Shown here piece after piece: positions 30,293 through 38,362 of a stretch of 38,863 nucleotides of DNA. The stretch lies in the NCBI GenBank assembly GCA_903854655.1, contig CAINXC010000190.1, positions 1-38,863 on the forward strand, given 5' to 3'. The notes beneath the pieces were generated by a model that worked only from the letters and a program-made list of their open reading frames with translations, ran no database searches and had not been told where the DNA came from. This DNA is from an uncultured Verrucomicrobiota bacterium (GTDB lineage Bacteria > Verrucomicrobiota > Verrucomicrobiia > Verrucomicrobiales > Verrucomicrobiaceae). The stretch's first letter is position 1; the number at the start of each line of letters is the position of its first letter. The position numbers and the translations under genes were made by a program.

Positions 30293-32389
30293 TCACCAAT
30301 CAAACAGCACCGCCTCGCTGTCCGTCCACACCGCGAGGCGGTGGTTCGATTCGTCCCAGGTAAGGTGCGCCTGGCTGCTCATGATGGGGATGGGCGGGGT
30401 GACGAGCAGCCCGGTGGCGATTTCCCACACGCGCAGCGTTTTGTCCTGGGTGCTGGTGGCCAGATAGCGGTTGGTGGGATCAAACACAATGCTGGTGACG
30501 GCGCTGGAATGCGGCAGCGGCTCGCTGACCTCCTGCTCGCCGGGCTGGCCACGCCAGACGCGGACGATGCCGTTGGGTTCGGCCGTGGTGTTCAGAGGCG
30601 GTTCAGCGATGCTGGCAGGCGGGGGGGCGGCTCCCGCGAACTCCGCAATGCTGCCATCAGGATCAAGGTGCAGCGTGCCCTTGTCGCACTGCAGGAGAAG
30701 CCGCCCATCCTTGTCAAACCATGCCTGCAGCAGAGATGAACCGTGCCAGCGGGCGAGGGGTTTGGTGCGCTTCCAAAGGCTGACCAGCCCGCGCGAATGA
30801 ACAAGCACGCAGTTGCCATCCGGGCTCCACAAGGTGTGCAGGGCCAGGGTGCCGTCATCGGGCACCGGCATGGCGGTTTTGGGGGTGGTGTAGGTGAGCG
30901 TGGTGAGGGATGCATCGCCTTCGGCCCCTTTTTCGAGATCGTAGGCATAGACCGTTCCGTTGTCGGTGCATGCGGCCGTCCGCGAATCGGGGCTCCAGGC
31001 GAGGACGGGCTGCGAGGAGGAGGTCTTCCATTTTTGCAGGCGCAACGGGGCCAGGCGCTGGATCACGCGATGGCGCAGGCGGATTGCCTGGTCTTCGGAC
31101 ACGTCGCCGGTCGTGAGGCTTGCGGCCTCCTCCAGGCGCGGCAACGCTTGCAGCATGGTGGCGGGGCTGGCCATGAACTGCACGGCGAATTCGCGCAGCA
31201 GCGAGGCGCGGAGCACCTCGCTGCGGTGTCGCGCCTCCTCAATGCGGTTTTGCTCCGAGGACAGGAGCACGTTCCACACCGCAGAGAGCAGGACAAGGAT
31301 GAGCACCGAAACGGCGGCCATGGAGTACAGCACGGCGCGGCTCTGGTTGCGCTGCGCCCAGCGCCAGAAGCGCTCCGTAAGCGGCGGGTGACGTGCGGTG
31401 ACAGGCTCCCCCGAAAGCCAGCGTTCGAGATCCGTCGCGAGGGCCTCGGCGCTTGGATAGCGCCTGGCGGGGTCCTTTTCCAGGGCGCGCAGGCACACGG
31501 CTTCCAGGTCGTGGTCGATGCCCTTGATCAACGATGAAGGGGCGGGCGTCTCGTCCTCGGTGATGCTCTTGAGCAGGGCGAGAGGCGAATCATTTTCAAA
31601 GGGAGGGCGTCCCGTCAGGCATTCAAAGAGGATCACACCCAGCGCGTACACGTCGCTGCTGGTGGTGTGGCCGGCCACACCGCTGGCAACCTCGGGCGCC
31701 AGGTAGCCGGGCGTGCCGAGCAGCGAGCCGCTTTTGGTCACGGAATCTGCGCCCGTGAAGCGCGCCAGCCCGAAGTCGCTGACCAGCGCCCGGTCATCGG
31801 AATCGAACAGGATGTTCGCCGGTTTCAGGTCACGGTGAAGCACGCCGCGGGTGTGGGCGTGATGCACGGCGGAGGCGATGTCCCGTACCAGCGCGGCGGC
31901 GACTCGTGGGTCGATGGCGCCTGATTGTTGCACACGGGTGGCGAGCGTGCCGTGCTCCGCCAGGGTCATCGTGAAGTAGGGCTGGCCGTCGGCCTCGCCC
32001 GTCTCGTGCACCACGATGAGGTGGGGGTGGCGCAGGCTGGCCACGGCCTCCGCCTCCAGGCGGAAACGGCGCAGCTCCTCATCGCTGGCGAGCACGCCGC
32101 TGTGGATCAGTTTCAGGGCCACCTCGCGGCCCAGCAGCCGATCACGCGCCCGGCACACCACGCCCATGCCGCCCCGGCCCAGCACGCGCAGCACGTCGTA
32201 ATCCGCCACCCGTGTGATGATGTCTTCAGGGGCGGGCTCGTCTGAGGCCTCCAGTTCATCCCATTCCCCCAGCATGGAGGCCGCCAGGCACTCCGGGCAG
32301 GCTCCCGCGCACAAGCCGCTGGCAGTGGGCTTGCCGCATTGGGGGCAGGTGGGAGTGAAAAGCGCGGGCACCATAAACGATCCATCCAT
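30293..32389 (-). CDS. Serine/threonine protein kinase with zinc ribbon and WD40-like tail
   Basis: Membrane-anchored kinase of 698 residues. A zinc ribbon (C15, C18, C31, C34; CPQCGK and CPEC) opens the protein. The kinase domain (~63-335) is intact: GRGGMGVV glycine loop (71-78), K93 in VALKLI, HRDLKPAN with D187, DFG with D205, and GTPGYLAPEV. One transmembrane helix lies at ~352-376 (AVLYSMAAVSVLILVLLSA). The external or periplasmic part is a WD40-like propeller with WSPDSRTAACTDNGTV and FDPTNRYLATSTQDKTLRVW. Only about five blades fit before the stop, fewer than the usual seven, so it may be short or partner with another subunit. It follows the sigma factor by 39 bases, the common ECF-kinase pairing. 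ATG 32374 after a GGATGGA is an alternative start. Confidence 0.92.
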   Translation of the reverse strand: MDGSFMVPALFTPTCPQCGKPTASGLCAGACPECLAASMLGEWDELEASDEPAPEDIITRVADYDVLRVLGRGGMGVVCRARDRLLGREVALKLIHSGVLASDEELRRFRLEAEAVASLRHPHLIVVHETGEADGQPYFTMTLAEHGTLATRVQQSGAIDPRVAAALVRDIASAVHHAHTRGVLHRDLKPANILFDSDDRALVSDFGLARFTGADSVTKSGSLLGTPGYLAPEVASGVAGHTTSSDVYALGVILFECLTGRPPFENDSPLALLKSITEDETPAPSSLIKGIDHDLEAVCLRALEKDPARRYPSAEALATDLERWLSGEPVTARHPPLTERFWRWAQRNQSRAVLYSMAAVSVLILVLLSAVWNVLLSSEQNRIEEARHRSEVLRASLLREFAVQFMASPATMLQALPRLEEAASLTTGDVSEDQAIRLRHRVIQRLAPLRLQKWKTSSSQPVLAWSPDSRTAACTDNGTVYAYDLEKGAEGDASLTTLTYTTPKTAMPVPDDGTLALHTLWSPDGNCVLVHSRGLVSLWKRTKPLARWHGSSLLQAWFDKDGRLLLQCDKGTLHLDPDGSIAEFAGAAPPPASIAEPPLNTTAEPNGIVRVWRGQPGEQEVSEPLPHSSAVTSIVFDPTNRYLATSTQDKTLRVWEIATGLLVTPPIPIMSSQAHLTWDESNHRLAVWTDSEAVLFDW

Positions 32390-32428
32390 TGCCGCACCAG
32401 CGCAAACGGCGCGTGAATCCGACCGCTG

Positions 32429-33190
32429 CTACGAAGCGATGCAGCCCAGCAGGTAGCGCAGCTCGTCCTGCACGTCCGCATCGCGCTCCACCAGTTCGCG
32501 CAGCTCTTCGCGCACGATCTCGCCGAAGCGCTTGCGCAGGCGGAACACGGCGGACTTGATGGCCTGCACCGAGAGGCCCAGCCTGGCGGCGGCTTCCTCC
32601 ATCGGAATGTCCCCCCGGGCTCCGGACACGAATGGCTGCAGCACATCGAAGCGCTTCGAGGCCGCCTCGCCTTCATGCTCGGAGCGCAGCCTTTGCAGGG
32701 CGCGGTCCAGCAGGGTGAGCGCCCACAGGCGGTCGAAATGTTCTTCGGGCGTGCCGCTGGTGTCCGTCAGTTCGCGGGCGTAACGCGCCTCCGCCTCGTC
32801 GGCATCCACGTCCAGCGGCAGCAGCCGCGCCCCGCCGCCGCGCTTCTGGCGCTGGTCGTGGCGATGCTGGCGGGCCACGTAGTTGAGCAGGCAGCTCAGC
32901 AAAAAGGTGCGGAACTGGCCGCGCTCCGGGTCGGCTTTGGCAAAGGTGCGCTGCTCCAGCACCTCCTCAAAAAAGCCCTGCACCAGATCCTCCGCCGCAT
33001 GCGGATCATGTCCGCGCCCGCGCAGGTAGCCGAACAGCGGCAGCCAGTAGGCCCTGCACAGCTCCGCCAGCGCCTCCTCGCCGCCCGACTCGCCGGCCTT
33101 CTGCGAGTGCAGGACCAGGCTCCAGCGCGTGGGGGCGAACTGCTTCGGCTGGGCGGTGGAGGTCGCGCGGCGTTGGGGGCGGGTGGGCAT
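32429..33190 (-). CDS. ECF-family RNA polymerase sigma factor, kinase-linked type
   Basis: Cytosolic sigma factor of 253 residues. Sigma region 2 lies at about 30-110 (LCRAYWLPLFGYLRGRG, HAAEDLVQGFFEEVLEQRTF, FRTFLLSCLLNYVARQHR). Region 4 is near 195-235 as a helix-turn-helix (MEEAAARLGLSVQAIKSAVF, then RLRKRFGEIVREEL). The linker holds a charged insert. PVC genomes carry many ECF factors of this longer kind placed next to Ser/Thr kinases; such groups are thought to be controlled by phosphorylation rather than by an anti-sigma factor, and no anti-sigma gene is seen here. It is the first gene of the unit with the kinase and perhaps polX. Start ATG 33190 matches the family (RWSLVL within 25 residues); the frame is open upstream but poorly coding. 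Confidence 0.9.
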   Translation of the reverse strand: MPTRPQRRATSTAQPKQFAPTRWSLVLHSQKAGESGGEEALAELCRAYWLPLFGYLRGRGHDPHAAEDLVQGFFEEVLEQRTFAKADPERGQFRTFLLSCLLNYVARQHRHDQRQKRGGGARLLPLDVDADEAEARYARELTDTSGTPEEHFDRLWALTLLDRALQRLRSEHEGEAASKRFDVLQPFVSGARGDIPMEEAAARLGLSVQAIKSAVFRLRKRFGEIVREELRELVERDADVQDELRYLLGCIAS

Positions 33191-33385
33191 CAAGAGCGGG
33201 GAGGTAAAGTGAACTAGTGGTGCTAAGCATTCAAACGGGGATGTGTCCACGATGAATTCCTTGCTCCCACCGGCTGCCTGCCTCGGGACAGGAAGCTGTG
33301 ACTCCGGGTGTTTACGTTCCTCGGACCGTCCTTGTCTCGCGGATTTGCGACGAGCCGCCGCAAGCACTGCCGGGGGGAAACAACA

Positions 33386-33421
33386 AAGCGCGCGGAGGCA
33401 GCCCAATACCCCCGCGCGCTT
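33386..33421. terminator. Strong GC hairpin with T-rich flanks on both strands
   Basis: A perfect 10-base-pair stem (AAGCGCGCGG with CCGCGCGCTT) closes a 16-base loop. On the minus strand it is followed by TGTTGTTT and on the plus strand by GATTTGCTTTT. It could stop transcripts from either side, for instance read-through from DUF2252 before the sigma gene. Confidence 0.5.
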
Positions 33422-33513
33422 GATTTGCTTTTCAGCTCTGTCGATTCGATGTCTTCAGTGTGGTGTGGCGGGCCATTGTCGAGAGGCTTGACATTCCTGA
33501 CCTCAACAACGGC

Positions 33514-33571
33514 CTTCAGAAGGGTATAGGCACATTCAGGCGCGAAGGTTTCGCGGTTTCTGAAGTTTTTT
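33514..33571 (+). terminator. Plus-strand terminator-like hairpin without an upstream plus-strand gene
   Basis: CTTCAGAA (33514-33521) pairs with TTCTGAAG (33558-33565) around an inner hairpin CGCGAA-GGT-TTCGCG (33541-33555), followed by six T residues (33566-33571). Polarity is plus, while both flanking genes are on the minus strand. It could end an unannotated plus-strand transcript. Confidence 0.4.
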
Positions 33572-33581
33572 CTCGGCGGAC

Positions 33582-33603
33582 GAAAACCCAGCGGATGTTG
33601 GGT
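33582..33603 (-). terminator. Weak terminator after the DUF2252 gene
   Basis: On the minus strand ACCCA and TGGGT form a 5-base-pair stem with an eight-base loop, followed by TTTT. It lies about 20 bases past the DUF2252 stop at 33624, in the right direction. Confidence 0.4.
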
Positions 33604-33623
33604 CAAGTCATTGGCGGCCAGAC

Positions 33624-34718
33624 TCAGCCCTGCTTGCGCTTCTTCCACGCCTTCCAGTCGGCCAGCGTGGCTTCGGTCATGGCGCTGGCGGCCTTGGCAA
33701 GCCACTTGTCGCCCAGTTTTCCGACGGCAATTTCCAGGCTTTTGCGTGAGCGGGCAGCACCGAGATGGACGTTCGCGGTCTCCCAGCCCATGGCGTACAA
33801 GAGGGCCTCCTCGTCCCGCTCCTCGGGCAGATCGGCCAGTTCGATGCGCGAGCAGTGCGGCGAGAGGCGGCGGACAACCCAGCGGCCTGTGACAAAATTG
33901 AAGGGATCGGGACCGCGAAGGGGGTGGGCGATCAGCTTGGCCATGTGGCCAGGCTGGGTGTCCGGCGCAGCGCTCCGCCATTCAGCGCCGTTGGAAACGA
34001 TGGCCTTGGCTTCGCGGGCGATCTTTGCTCCATCCAAATCGCAGATGGCGGTGTAGCGCGGCCGGCCGAGGCTGCCCAGGCCTGCCTGCCGGTGAACGAT
34101 CCGGAGGTTGCTGATGCCCTTGGGCAGAGCGCCGTGCAGGATCTTGAGCACATCGGCAGGAACGTCGGCAACGGTCTTGCCCCCGGCCATCTTGGCCCAG
34201 AAGGCCGTTGGGTTGCGCAGGACACCGACCGAGAGCTTGCGCAGCCAGGCATGGTCTTCCTCCAGAATGAAGGCGCGGCCCCCTGTCTTCAGGCTTTTGG
34301 TGTAGCCCTGCCAGATGGCTTCGCAGGCCTTGCGCGGGGTGAGGTCCAAATGATCCTGCCGGATGGCAAGAAGGGCGCTGGTGGCAAGGCGTACGGGGTC
34401 GTTTGCAAACGACAGGATGCCGCACTCGTCAAAATCATTGATGCCCCACACAAGCCGGCCTTCCGCATCGCGCCAGGTGCCGAAATTTTCCATGTGCAGA
34501 TCGCCCACGCTGGGCAGACGGGGCGCCCCGGACCATTCCTTGCAGACCACCGGCCAGAGCTGCGCCCAGCGGTAATAGGTGGCGCGCATGAAGGAGAAAG
34601 GGTCCCCGGCCATCGCCGTGTGCTTCGCACTCAGATCAGCCCTGTTGACACTGACCTGGGTGGCCAGCCACTGCTCGTAGTCTGAACTTGCGGTGACGAT
34701 GCTGTCGGGTGAAACCAT
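33624..34718 (-). CDS. DUF2252 family protein (kinase-like fold)
   Basis: Cytosolic protein of 364 residues of the DUF2252 family. The kinase/aminoglycoside phosphotransferase-like signature is present: GDLHMENFG (72-80, with H75 and N78) and NDFDE (94-98, D95 and D97), where the first resembles a catalytic loop and the second a metal-binding DFD. The substrate is unknown. The rest of the family pattern is visible (FSFMRATYYRWAQLW, KPLRGPDPFNFVTGR-like wording near residue 245). The family is usually 400-450 residues, so this is on the short side but complete. ATG 34718 follows a weak GGTGGA; a TTG at 34745 would add nine residues. It ends a probable three-gene minus-strand unit with the lipoprotein hydrolase (54 bases) and the metallopeptidase. 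Confidence 0.85.
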   Translation of the reverse strand: MVSPDSIVTASSDYEQWLATQVSVNRADLSAKHTAMAGDPFSFMRATYYRWAQLWPVVCKEWSGAPRLPSVGDLHMENFGTWRDAEGRLVWGINDFDECGILSFANDPVRLATSALLAIRQDHLDLTPRKACEAIWQGYTKSLKTGGRAFILEEDHAWLRKLSVGVLRNPTAFWAKMAGGKTVADVPADVLKILHGALPKGISNLRIVHRQAGLGSLGRPRYTAICDLDGAKIAREAKAIVSNGAEWRSAAPDTQPGHMAKLIAHPLRGPDPFNFVTGRWVVRRLSPHCSRIELADLPEERDEEALLYAMGWETANVHLGAARSRKSLEIAVGKLGDKWLAKAASAMTEATLADWKAWKKRKQG

Positions 34719-34772
34719 TCCACCACTCAAACAATCACGTGACAATTTTGCAACTTGATTAATAACGGAACC

Positions 34773-35666
34773 TCATTTGCCAAGGTGACGCTTGAAAAAC
34801 TCCCGAGTCTCTGTGACAAAGCGCTCCAGGTTCTGCTTCTTCAGGAACGCATGGCCTTCGTCGTCGAACATGATCAGTTTGGACTCGACCCCTGCCTTTT
34901 GAAGCGCGGCATTCAGCCTTTCAGAGTGATCGGGCGGCACCAGCTCGTCGAGCCTGCCATGCAGGATCAGGAACGGTGCGCTGCGGGCGTCCACACGGTT
35001 CAGCGGCGAGGCGTCTTTGGCAACCGCAGGCACCTCGGCTGGGCTGCCGCCCAGCAGGTTGCGAATCATGTCGTTGACGAGCGCTCCCGATTTGACCTTG
35101 GGTGCAAAGTCATCCGCCAGATCCGTGGGACCGGAAAGATCGACGACGCATGCCACGCGACTGGAGCAGGAGGCCAGTGCGGCATCGGAGTTGTCTCGTG
35201 TGTCCGTGGTGCCGAGGAAAGCCGCCAGGTGCCCGCCTGCGGAGGCTCCGAGCGCGCCAATTTTTGTCGGGTCCACGCCGTACTTGCCCGAGTTTGCCCG
35301 CACCCAGCGCACTGCCCGCTGGGTGTCATCGAGCTGCGCGGGCCAGCGGTTGCCGGTGCTGGTCACCAGCCGGTAATTGATGGAAAACGTCACATATCCC
35401 AGCCGGGCCATGCCTTCAGCAAGCTGGTCGAACCCCTGTTTGTCGCCGCCCTTCCACCCGCCGCCGTGGACAAAAACAATGGCTGGAAGGATGGCTGTAC
35501 CTTGGGAGGCGGGGTGAAACAGGTCCAGAAGGAGCTTTTGCCCAGCGACCTCGCCATAGACCACATTGAGCTGCCGGTTCACGTCCTTTGCGTGGCAGCC
35601 CGGAAAAAGCACAAGGGTGACCAAGCACAGCAGGGAGAGCGCGAGGGGTCTGGTCCGGTCATTCAT
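34773..35666 (-). CDS. Alpha/beta hydrolase, probable lipoprotein esterase
   Basis: Exported protein of 297 residues of the BD-FAE/alpha-beta hydrolase-3 type. A signal peptide ends in LVLFPGC with C24 as a likely lipid-anchored cysteine, although the lipobox is not ideal. Catalytic features: oxyanion HGGG (67-70), nucleophile S142 in GASAGG, acid D240 in LHGRLDELVP and H272 in EGHAF. Relatives hydrolyse acetyl or other short esters on sugars or small molecules. It fits the exported carbohydrate-degrading set to its left, although it stands apart from it. The frame is open 27 codons upstream, but ATG 35666 gives the signal peptide. It is 64 bases downstream of the metallopeptidase on the same strand. 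Confidence 0.9.
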   Translation of the reverse strand: MNDRTRPLALSLLCLVTLVLFPGCHAKDVNRQLNVVYGEVAGQKLLLDLFHPASQGTAILPAIVFVHGGGWKGGDKQGFDQLAEGMARLGYVTFSINYRLVTSTGNRWPAQLDDTQRAVRWVRANSGKYGVDPTKIGALGASAGGHLAAFLGTTDTRDNSDAALASCSSRVACVVDLSGPTDLADDFAPKVKSGALVNDMIRNLLGGSPAEVPAVAKDASPLNRVDARSAPFLILHGRLDELVPPDHSERLNAALQKAGVESKLIMFDDEGHAFLKKQNLERFVTETREFFKRHLGK

Positions 35667-35730
35667 GAGGACGAATGATCTCAATCCGGGCAGGCGCTCA
35701 CAAGCATCATCTTCAGGTTCAACGGCCAGC

Positions 35731-36777
35731 TCATCCTCTACCGACAAGCCACTGGATCAGGCGCAGCTTCTGCGCCACGCCTTTGGAAACAAGGTAGGGG
35801 TAGAGCGCGGGCTGGCCGAGGCTGGCGGAGATCTCGTTGAGCGCCGTGGAAAGGCGTACCCAGCGGCCCAGCCACTCGAGGAATTGTTCATTGGCCCCTG
35901 GGGCGGGCTTCAACATTGGGGGAAGCTCCCCGTCCTCCGCAGGGAAGCCGGCTGGTGGCAGCGCGATGCGATCAATCTCAAGCCCCAGACCTTCGGAGGT
36001 TTCCAGGGCTTCCACGATTTGCAGGTAGTGCGCCCAGGTTTCCGCCCAGTCCTCCCAGGGGTGGCTGGTGGCATAGGCGCTGATGAAGCTCTGCTCCCAG
36101 CCCTGGGGGGCGCCCTTGTCGTAGTGCTGCTTCAGCGAGGCCGTGTAGTCCGCGCGTTCGTCGCCAAAACGCTCGCGGAACGCGGTGCGGCGCACGTCAT
36201 CCCAGGGCCATTCATTGACCCAGCGCTGCCAGATGAAATGGCCGCTCTCATGGCGGAAGTGCCCCAGCAAGGTGCGGCTGCTTTCTCCAAGCTGTTCGCG
36301 GTTGATCTGCCGGTAGGTGTCATCGGCCTCCTCCAGGTTCACCGTGATCACATTGTTCAGGTGGCCCATCGTTTTGGTGGGATCGGTGCGCACGCTGACA
36401 ATATCAAAGGCCAGCCCCTGGCGCGGGTTCTCCGCCATGGTGGGCAGGGGGATGCCCAGCCCGAGAAGAGTGCTGATCAGCCGCCGCTTCGCCGTTTCCA
36501 TCCGGCCCCACAGCAGGACATTCCTGGGATTGTCCAGGTTCGGAATGGTGCGATTGAGCCGGCAGGACAGGCAGAGGTCCTTGCCGTAGCGGGTCCATTC
36601 CAGCCAGTTGCACACCCCGTGGCGGATGCCGTTCGCACAGCGCTGCAAGCCGTTGCCCGGCTCCAGGGTGAGCATCATCCGGGCCGATGGATCATAGCCC
36701 ACCTCGCGGCTGCAGCGCAGGCACTTCCAGTTTTCAAAGAACAGCGTGTTGCCGCAGTCGCAGACGAATCGTTCCAT
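35731..36777 (-). CDS. Putative zinc-binding metallopeptidase with N-terminal zinc ribbon
   Basis: Cytosolic protein of 348 residues. The N-terminus is a zinc ribbon (C6, C8, C19, C22 in ERFVCDCGN and KCLRC), followed by a second cysteine group (C47, C56, C69, C72 in RCANGIRHGVC and LCLSC). The peptidase part has HESGH at 176-180 in GHFRHESGHFIW, with a downstream ATSHPWEDWAETWAHYL that supplies the third ligand glutamate; this matches the putative zinc-binding metallopeptidase family (PF15887, DUF2248-like). No signal peptide. Substrate unknown. The frame extends 24 codons upstream; ATG 36777 is where conservation starts. It leads the minus-strand run with the lipoprotein hydrolase and DUF2252, and is divergent from the pentapeptide gene across 171 bases. 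Confidence 0.88.
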   Translation of the reverse strand: MERFVCDCGNTLFFENWKCLRCSREVGYDPSARMMLTLEPGNGLQRCANGIRHGVCNWLEWTRYGKDLCLSCRLNRTIPNLDNPRNVLLWGRMETAKRRLISTLLGLGIPLPTMAENPRQGLAFDIVSVRTDPTKTMGHLNNVITVNLEEADDTYRQINREQLGESSRTLLGHFRHESGHFIWQRWVNEWPWDDVRRTAFRERFGDERADYTASLKQHYDKGAPQGWEQSFISAYATSHPWEDWAETWAHYLQIVEALETSEGLGLEIDRIALPPAGFPAEDGELPPMLKPAPGANEQFLEWLGRWVRLSTALNEISASLGQPALYPYLVSKGVAQKLRLIQWLVGRG

Positions 36778-36932
36778 CAGGGTGAGGGGAAATGGCGGGA
36801 GGCGCTGCCACATCAGCCGCCACCACCCGTCATGCCTTCCATCGCACATCTGCTTCGGAACGCACGGAGGTTTTCACCCCGATCAATCATTCGATTGGGC
36901 AAGTTTGTGATTCCATCGGGCGCGCGGCAGGT

Positions 36933-36938
36933 TAGAAT
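36933..36938 (+). promoter_or_regulatory. Candidate -10 box of the pentapeptide-repeat gene
   Basis: TAGAAT lies ten bases before the ATG at 36949, again with no Shine-Dalgarno between. A weak -35 (TTCCAT) sits 16 bases upstream. Motif-based inference only. Confidence 0.25.
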
Positions 36939-36948
36939 CACCGCACCT

Positions 36949-37449
36949 ATGGCTGACGAACTTTCCTCCCACGAATATCACGCTCACAATGAATGGCTCG
37001 ACTCCAACGGAGCCTCGGGTGAGCAACTGAACAAGGCCGGCGCTGATCTGAGCGGGGCTGATTTCACCGGCAAGACCCTGGACAAGGCCAACCTCTCCGG
37101 GGTGAATCTGTCCGGCGCGACCCTCATCGGCACGGATTTCAATGGAGCCGACCTGACCGGGGCTAATTTCTCGGGGGCTGATTGCGATGGCGGCGAGTTC
37201 AAGGACGCGAAGCTCGATGGCGCGAAGCTCGATGGCGCAAGGTTCAGCGGTGGACAGCTCGATGGCGCCAGCCTGGTCAAGGCCTCGTGCGTGGGCACCA
37301 GGCTTCAGGCGGCGTCATTCACCAACGGTGACCTCACGGATGCTGACTTCAGCAACGCCGATCTCGACGGAGCCAATCTGACCGGTGCCAAGCAGGGCGG
37401 CATCAAGCTGGAAGGTGCGGCGATCCGCGACATTCGCGGCCTGATCTAA
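36949..37449 (+). CDS. Pentapeptide-repeat protein
   Basis: Cytosolic protein of 166 residues made almost wholly of A(D/N)LxX pentapeptides from about residue 30 to 160: ADLSGADFTG, ANLSGVNLSGATLIG, ADLTGANFSG, AKLDGAKLDGARFSG, ADFSNADLDGANLTG. These fold into a right-handed quadrilateral beta-helix of about six coils. Some relatives (Qnr, MfpA) mimic DNA and protect gyrase; most have unknown partners. Nothing here points to a specific one. The first ~28 residues (SSHEYHAHNEWLDSNG) are a non-repeat cap. The long open frame upstream is antisense to the metallopeptidase and is not coding. The LRR gene follows after 20 bases and is likely in the same transcript. Confidence 0.9.
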   Translation: MADELSSHEYHAHNEWLDSNGASGEQLNKAGADLSGADFTGKTLDKANLSGVNLSGATLIGTDFNGADLTGANFSGADCDGGEFKDAKLDGAKLDGARFSGGQLDGASLVKASCVGTRLQAASFTNGDLTDADFSNADLDGANLTGAKQGGIKLEGAAIRDIRGLI

Positions 37450-37459
37450 CCGACAGGAA

Positions 37460-37465
37460 AAGGAG
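37460..37465 (+). promoter_or_regulatory. Ribosome binding site of the LRR gene
   Basis: AAGGAG four bases before the ATG at 37470. It is a clear Shine-Dalgarno, in contrast to most starts in this window, and suits an internal gene of an operon. Confidence 0.65.
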
Positions 37466-37469
37466 TTCC

Positions 37470-38342
37470 ATGCGAGCGCTTCTGGTCCGGCTCACGCTTT
37501 TCCTGGCGTGGGCCGCACAAGGCTTGTCGGTGACGCTGGAGGCGTACGCCAGCAGGGAGCCGTTGGTCGTTCAGACGGTGCGCAAAGGTGAGGCGGTAGA
37601 CCTTGGCAAAGACAACCAGACCAACAATCTCAAGGACGGGGGCAAAGTGCTCATGCTGTCGGGGAGGGGGCTCACATCGCTTGATGGCATCAGTGGGCTG
37701 ACTGTGATCGACGAAGGCCGGCCGACGTCGATCAAGGAGGTTGCCGGGCTTCAGTTGTTTCTCAACGGCAACGTCCTGGAGACCTTGCCCGATGAGATGG
37801 CGGGGCTGGATGGTGTCACCTTCATCTACCTGTTTAACAATCAGTTCCACGACATCCCGCCCGTGGTGGGCAGGATGAAGGGTTTGCAAGGCATGTACTT
37901 CACCAACAACATGCTCACAGAGATCCCTGCTTTCGTGTTCGAGATGCGGCAGCTCAGGAAGCTGCAGCTCTCCAGAAATCACGTGAAGACGTTGCCGGCC
38001 GAGATTGGCCAGCTCACCAATCTCATTCACCTAAACCTCAGCGAGAATGACTTGTCGAGCCTGCCGGACAGCATCGCAAAGCTGACCAAGCTGAGGGTAT
38101 GTGATCTCTCAAACAACCGCCTGCCGCGACTTCCGGAGGCGTTTGGCGATGTTCAGATTCTCTATCAGCTGAGGGTGCGCGGCAACCCGCTGCGCGGGCT
38201 CCCAGCCGGATTCGCGAGGATGCCTGGCACCATTGACATCACCGGCACAGGCATTCGCAAAGAGGACCTGCCGCCGGCGATTCAGGCAAAGATCAGCACA
38301 GAGAAGCCCGCCATCAAACCGGAGGTCATTAAAGGGCCGTGA
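37470..38342 (+). CDS. Exported leucine-rich-repeat protein
   Basis: Protein of 290 residues with a probable signal peptide (MRALLVRLTLFLAWAAQGLS). Residues ~50-260 form about eight LRRs of 23 residues with the pattern LP-x-x-I-x-x-L-x-x-L-x-x-L-x-L-x-x-N, for example VKTLPAEIGQLTNLIHLNLS and LSSLPDSIAKLTKLRVCDLS. These are binding scaffolds; the partner is not known. A Pro/Lys-rich tail follows. Its GC content is lower than that of its neighbours. It lies 20 bases after the pentapeptide gene, so a repeat protein inside the cell and one outside may be made together. It is convergent with the DUF2726 gene, 20 bases away. Confidence 0.9.
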   Translation: MRALLVRLTLFLAWAAQGLSVTLEAYASREPLVVQTVRKGEAVDLGKDNQTNNLKDGGKVLMLSGRGLTSLDGISGLTVIDEGRPTSIKEVAGLQLFLNGNVLETLPDEMAGLDGVTFIYLFNNQFHDIPPVVGRMKGLQGMYFTNNMLTEIPAFVFEMRQLRKLQLSRNHVKTLPAEIGQLTNLIHLNLSENDLSSLPDSIAKLTKLRVCDLSNNRLPRLPEAFGDVQILYQLRVRGNPLRGLPAGFARMPGTIDITGTGIRKEDLPPAIQAKISTEKPAIKPEVIKGP

Positions 38343-38362
38343 GCCGCTGAAGGCCCGCCGGT

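Larger units (their letters stand above)
33191..33623. other. Structured intergenic region with no supported gene
   Basis: 433 bases between the sigma factor and DUF2252, both on the minus strand. Open frames cross it on both strands, but none has family resemblance or a credible start. It holds three hairpins, listed separately (33386-33421, 33514-33571, 33582-33603). It must carry the sigma-factor promoter, though none was identified: a TTGACA at 33488-33493 points the wrong way and has no partner -10. Confidence 0.6.

Noticed and set aside
33488..33530. TTGACA followed by TATAGG as a plus-strand promoter
   Set aside because: The spacing is about 31 bases, far from the usual 16-18.
33223..33981. 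252-codon minus-strand frame across the intergenic region and DUF2252
   Set aside because: Out of frame with DUF2252, Arg/Pro/Ser-rich, and no credible start or family.
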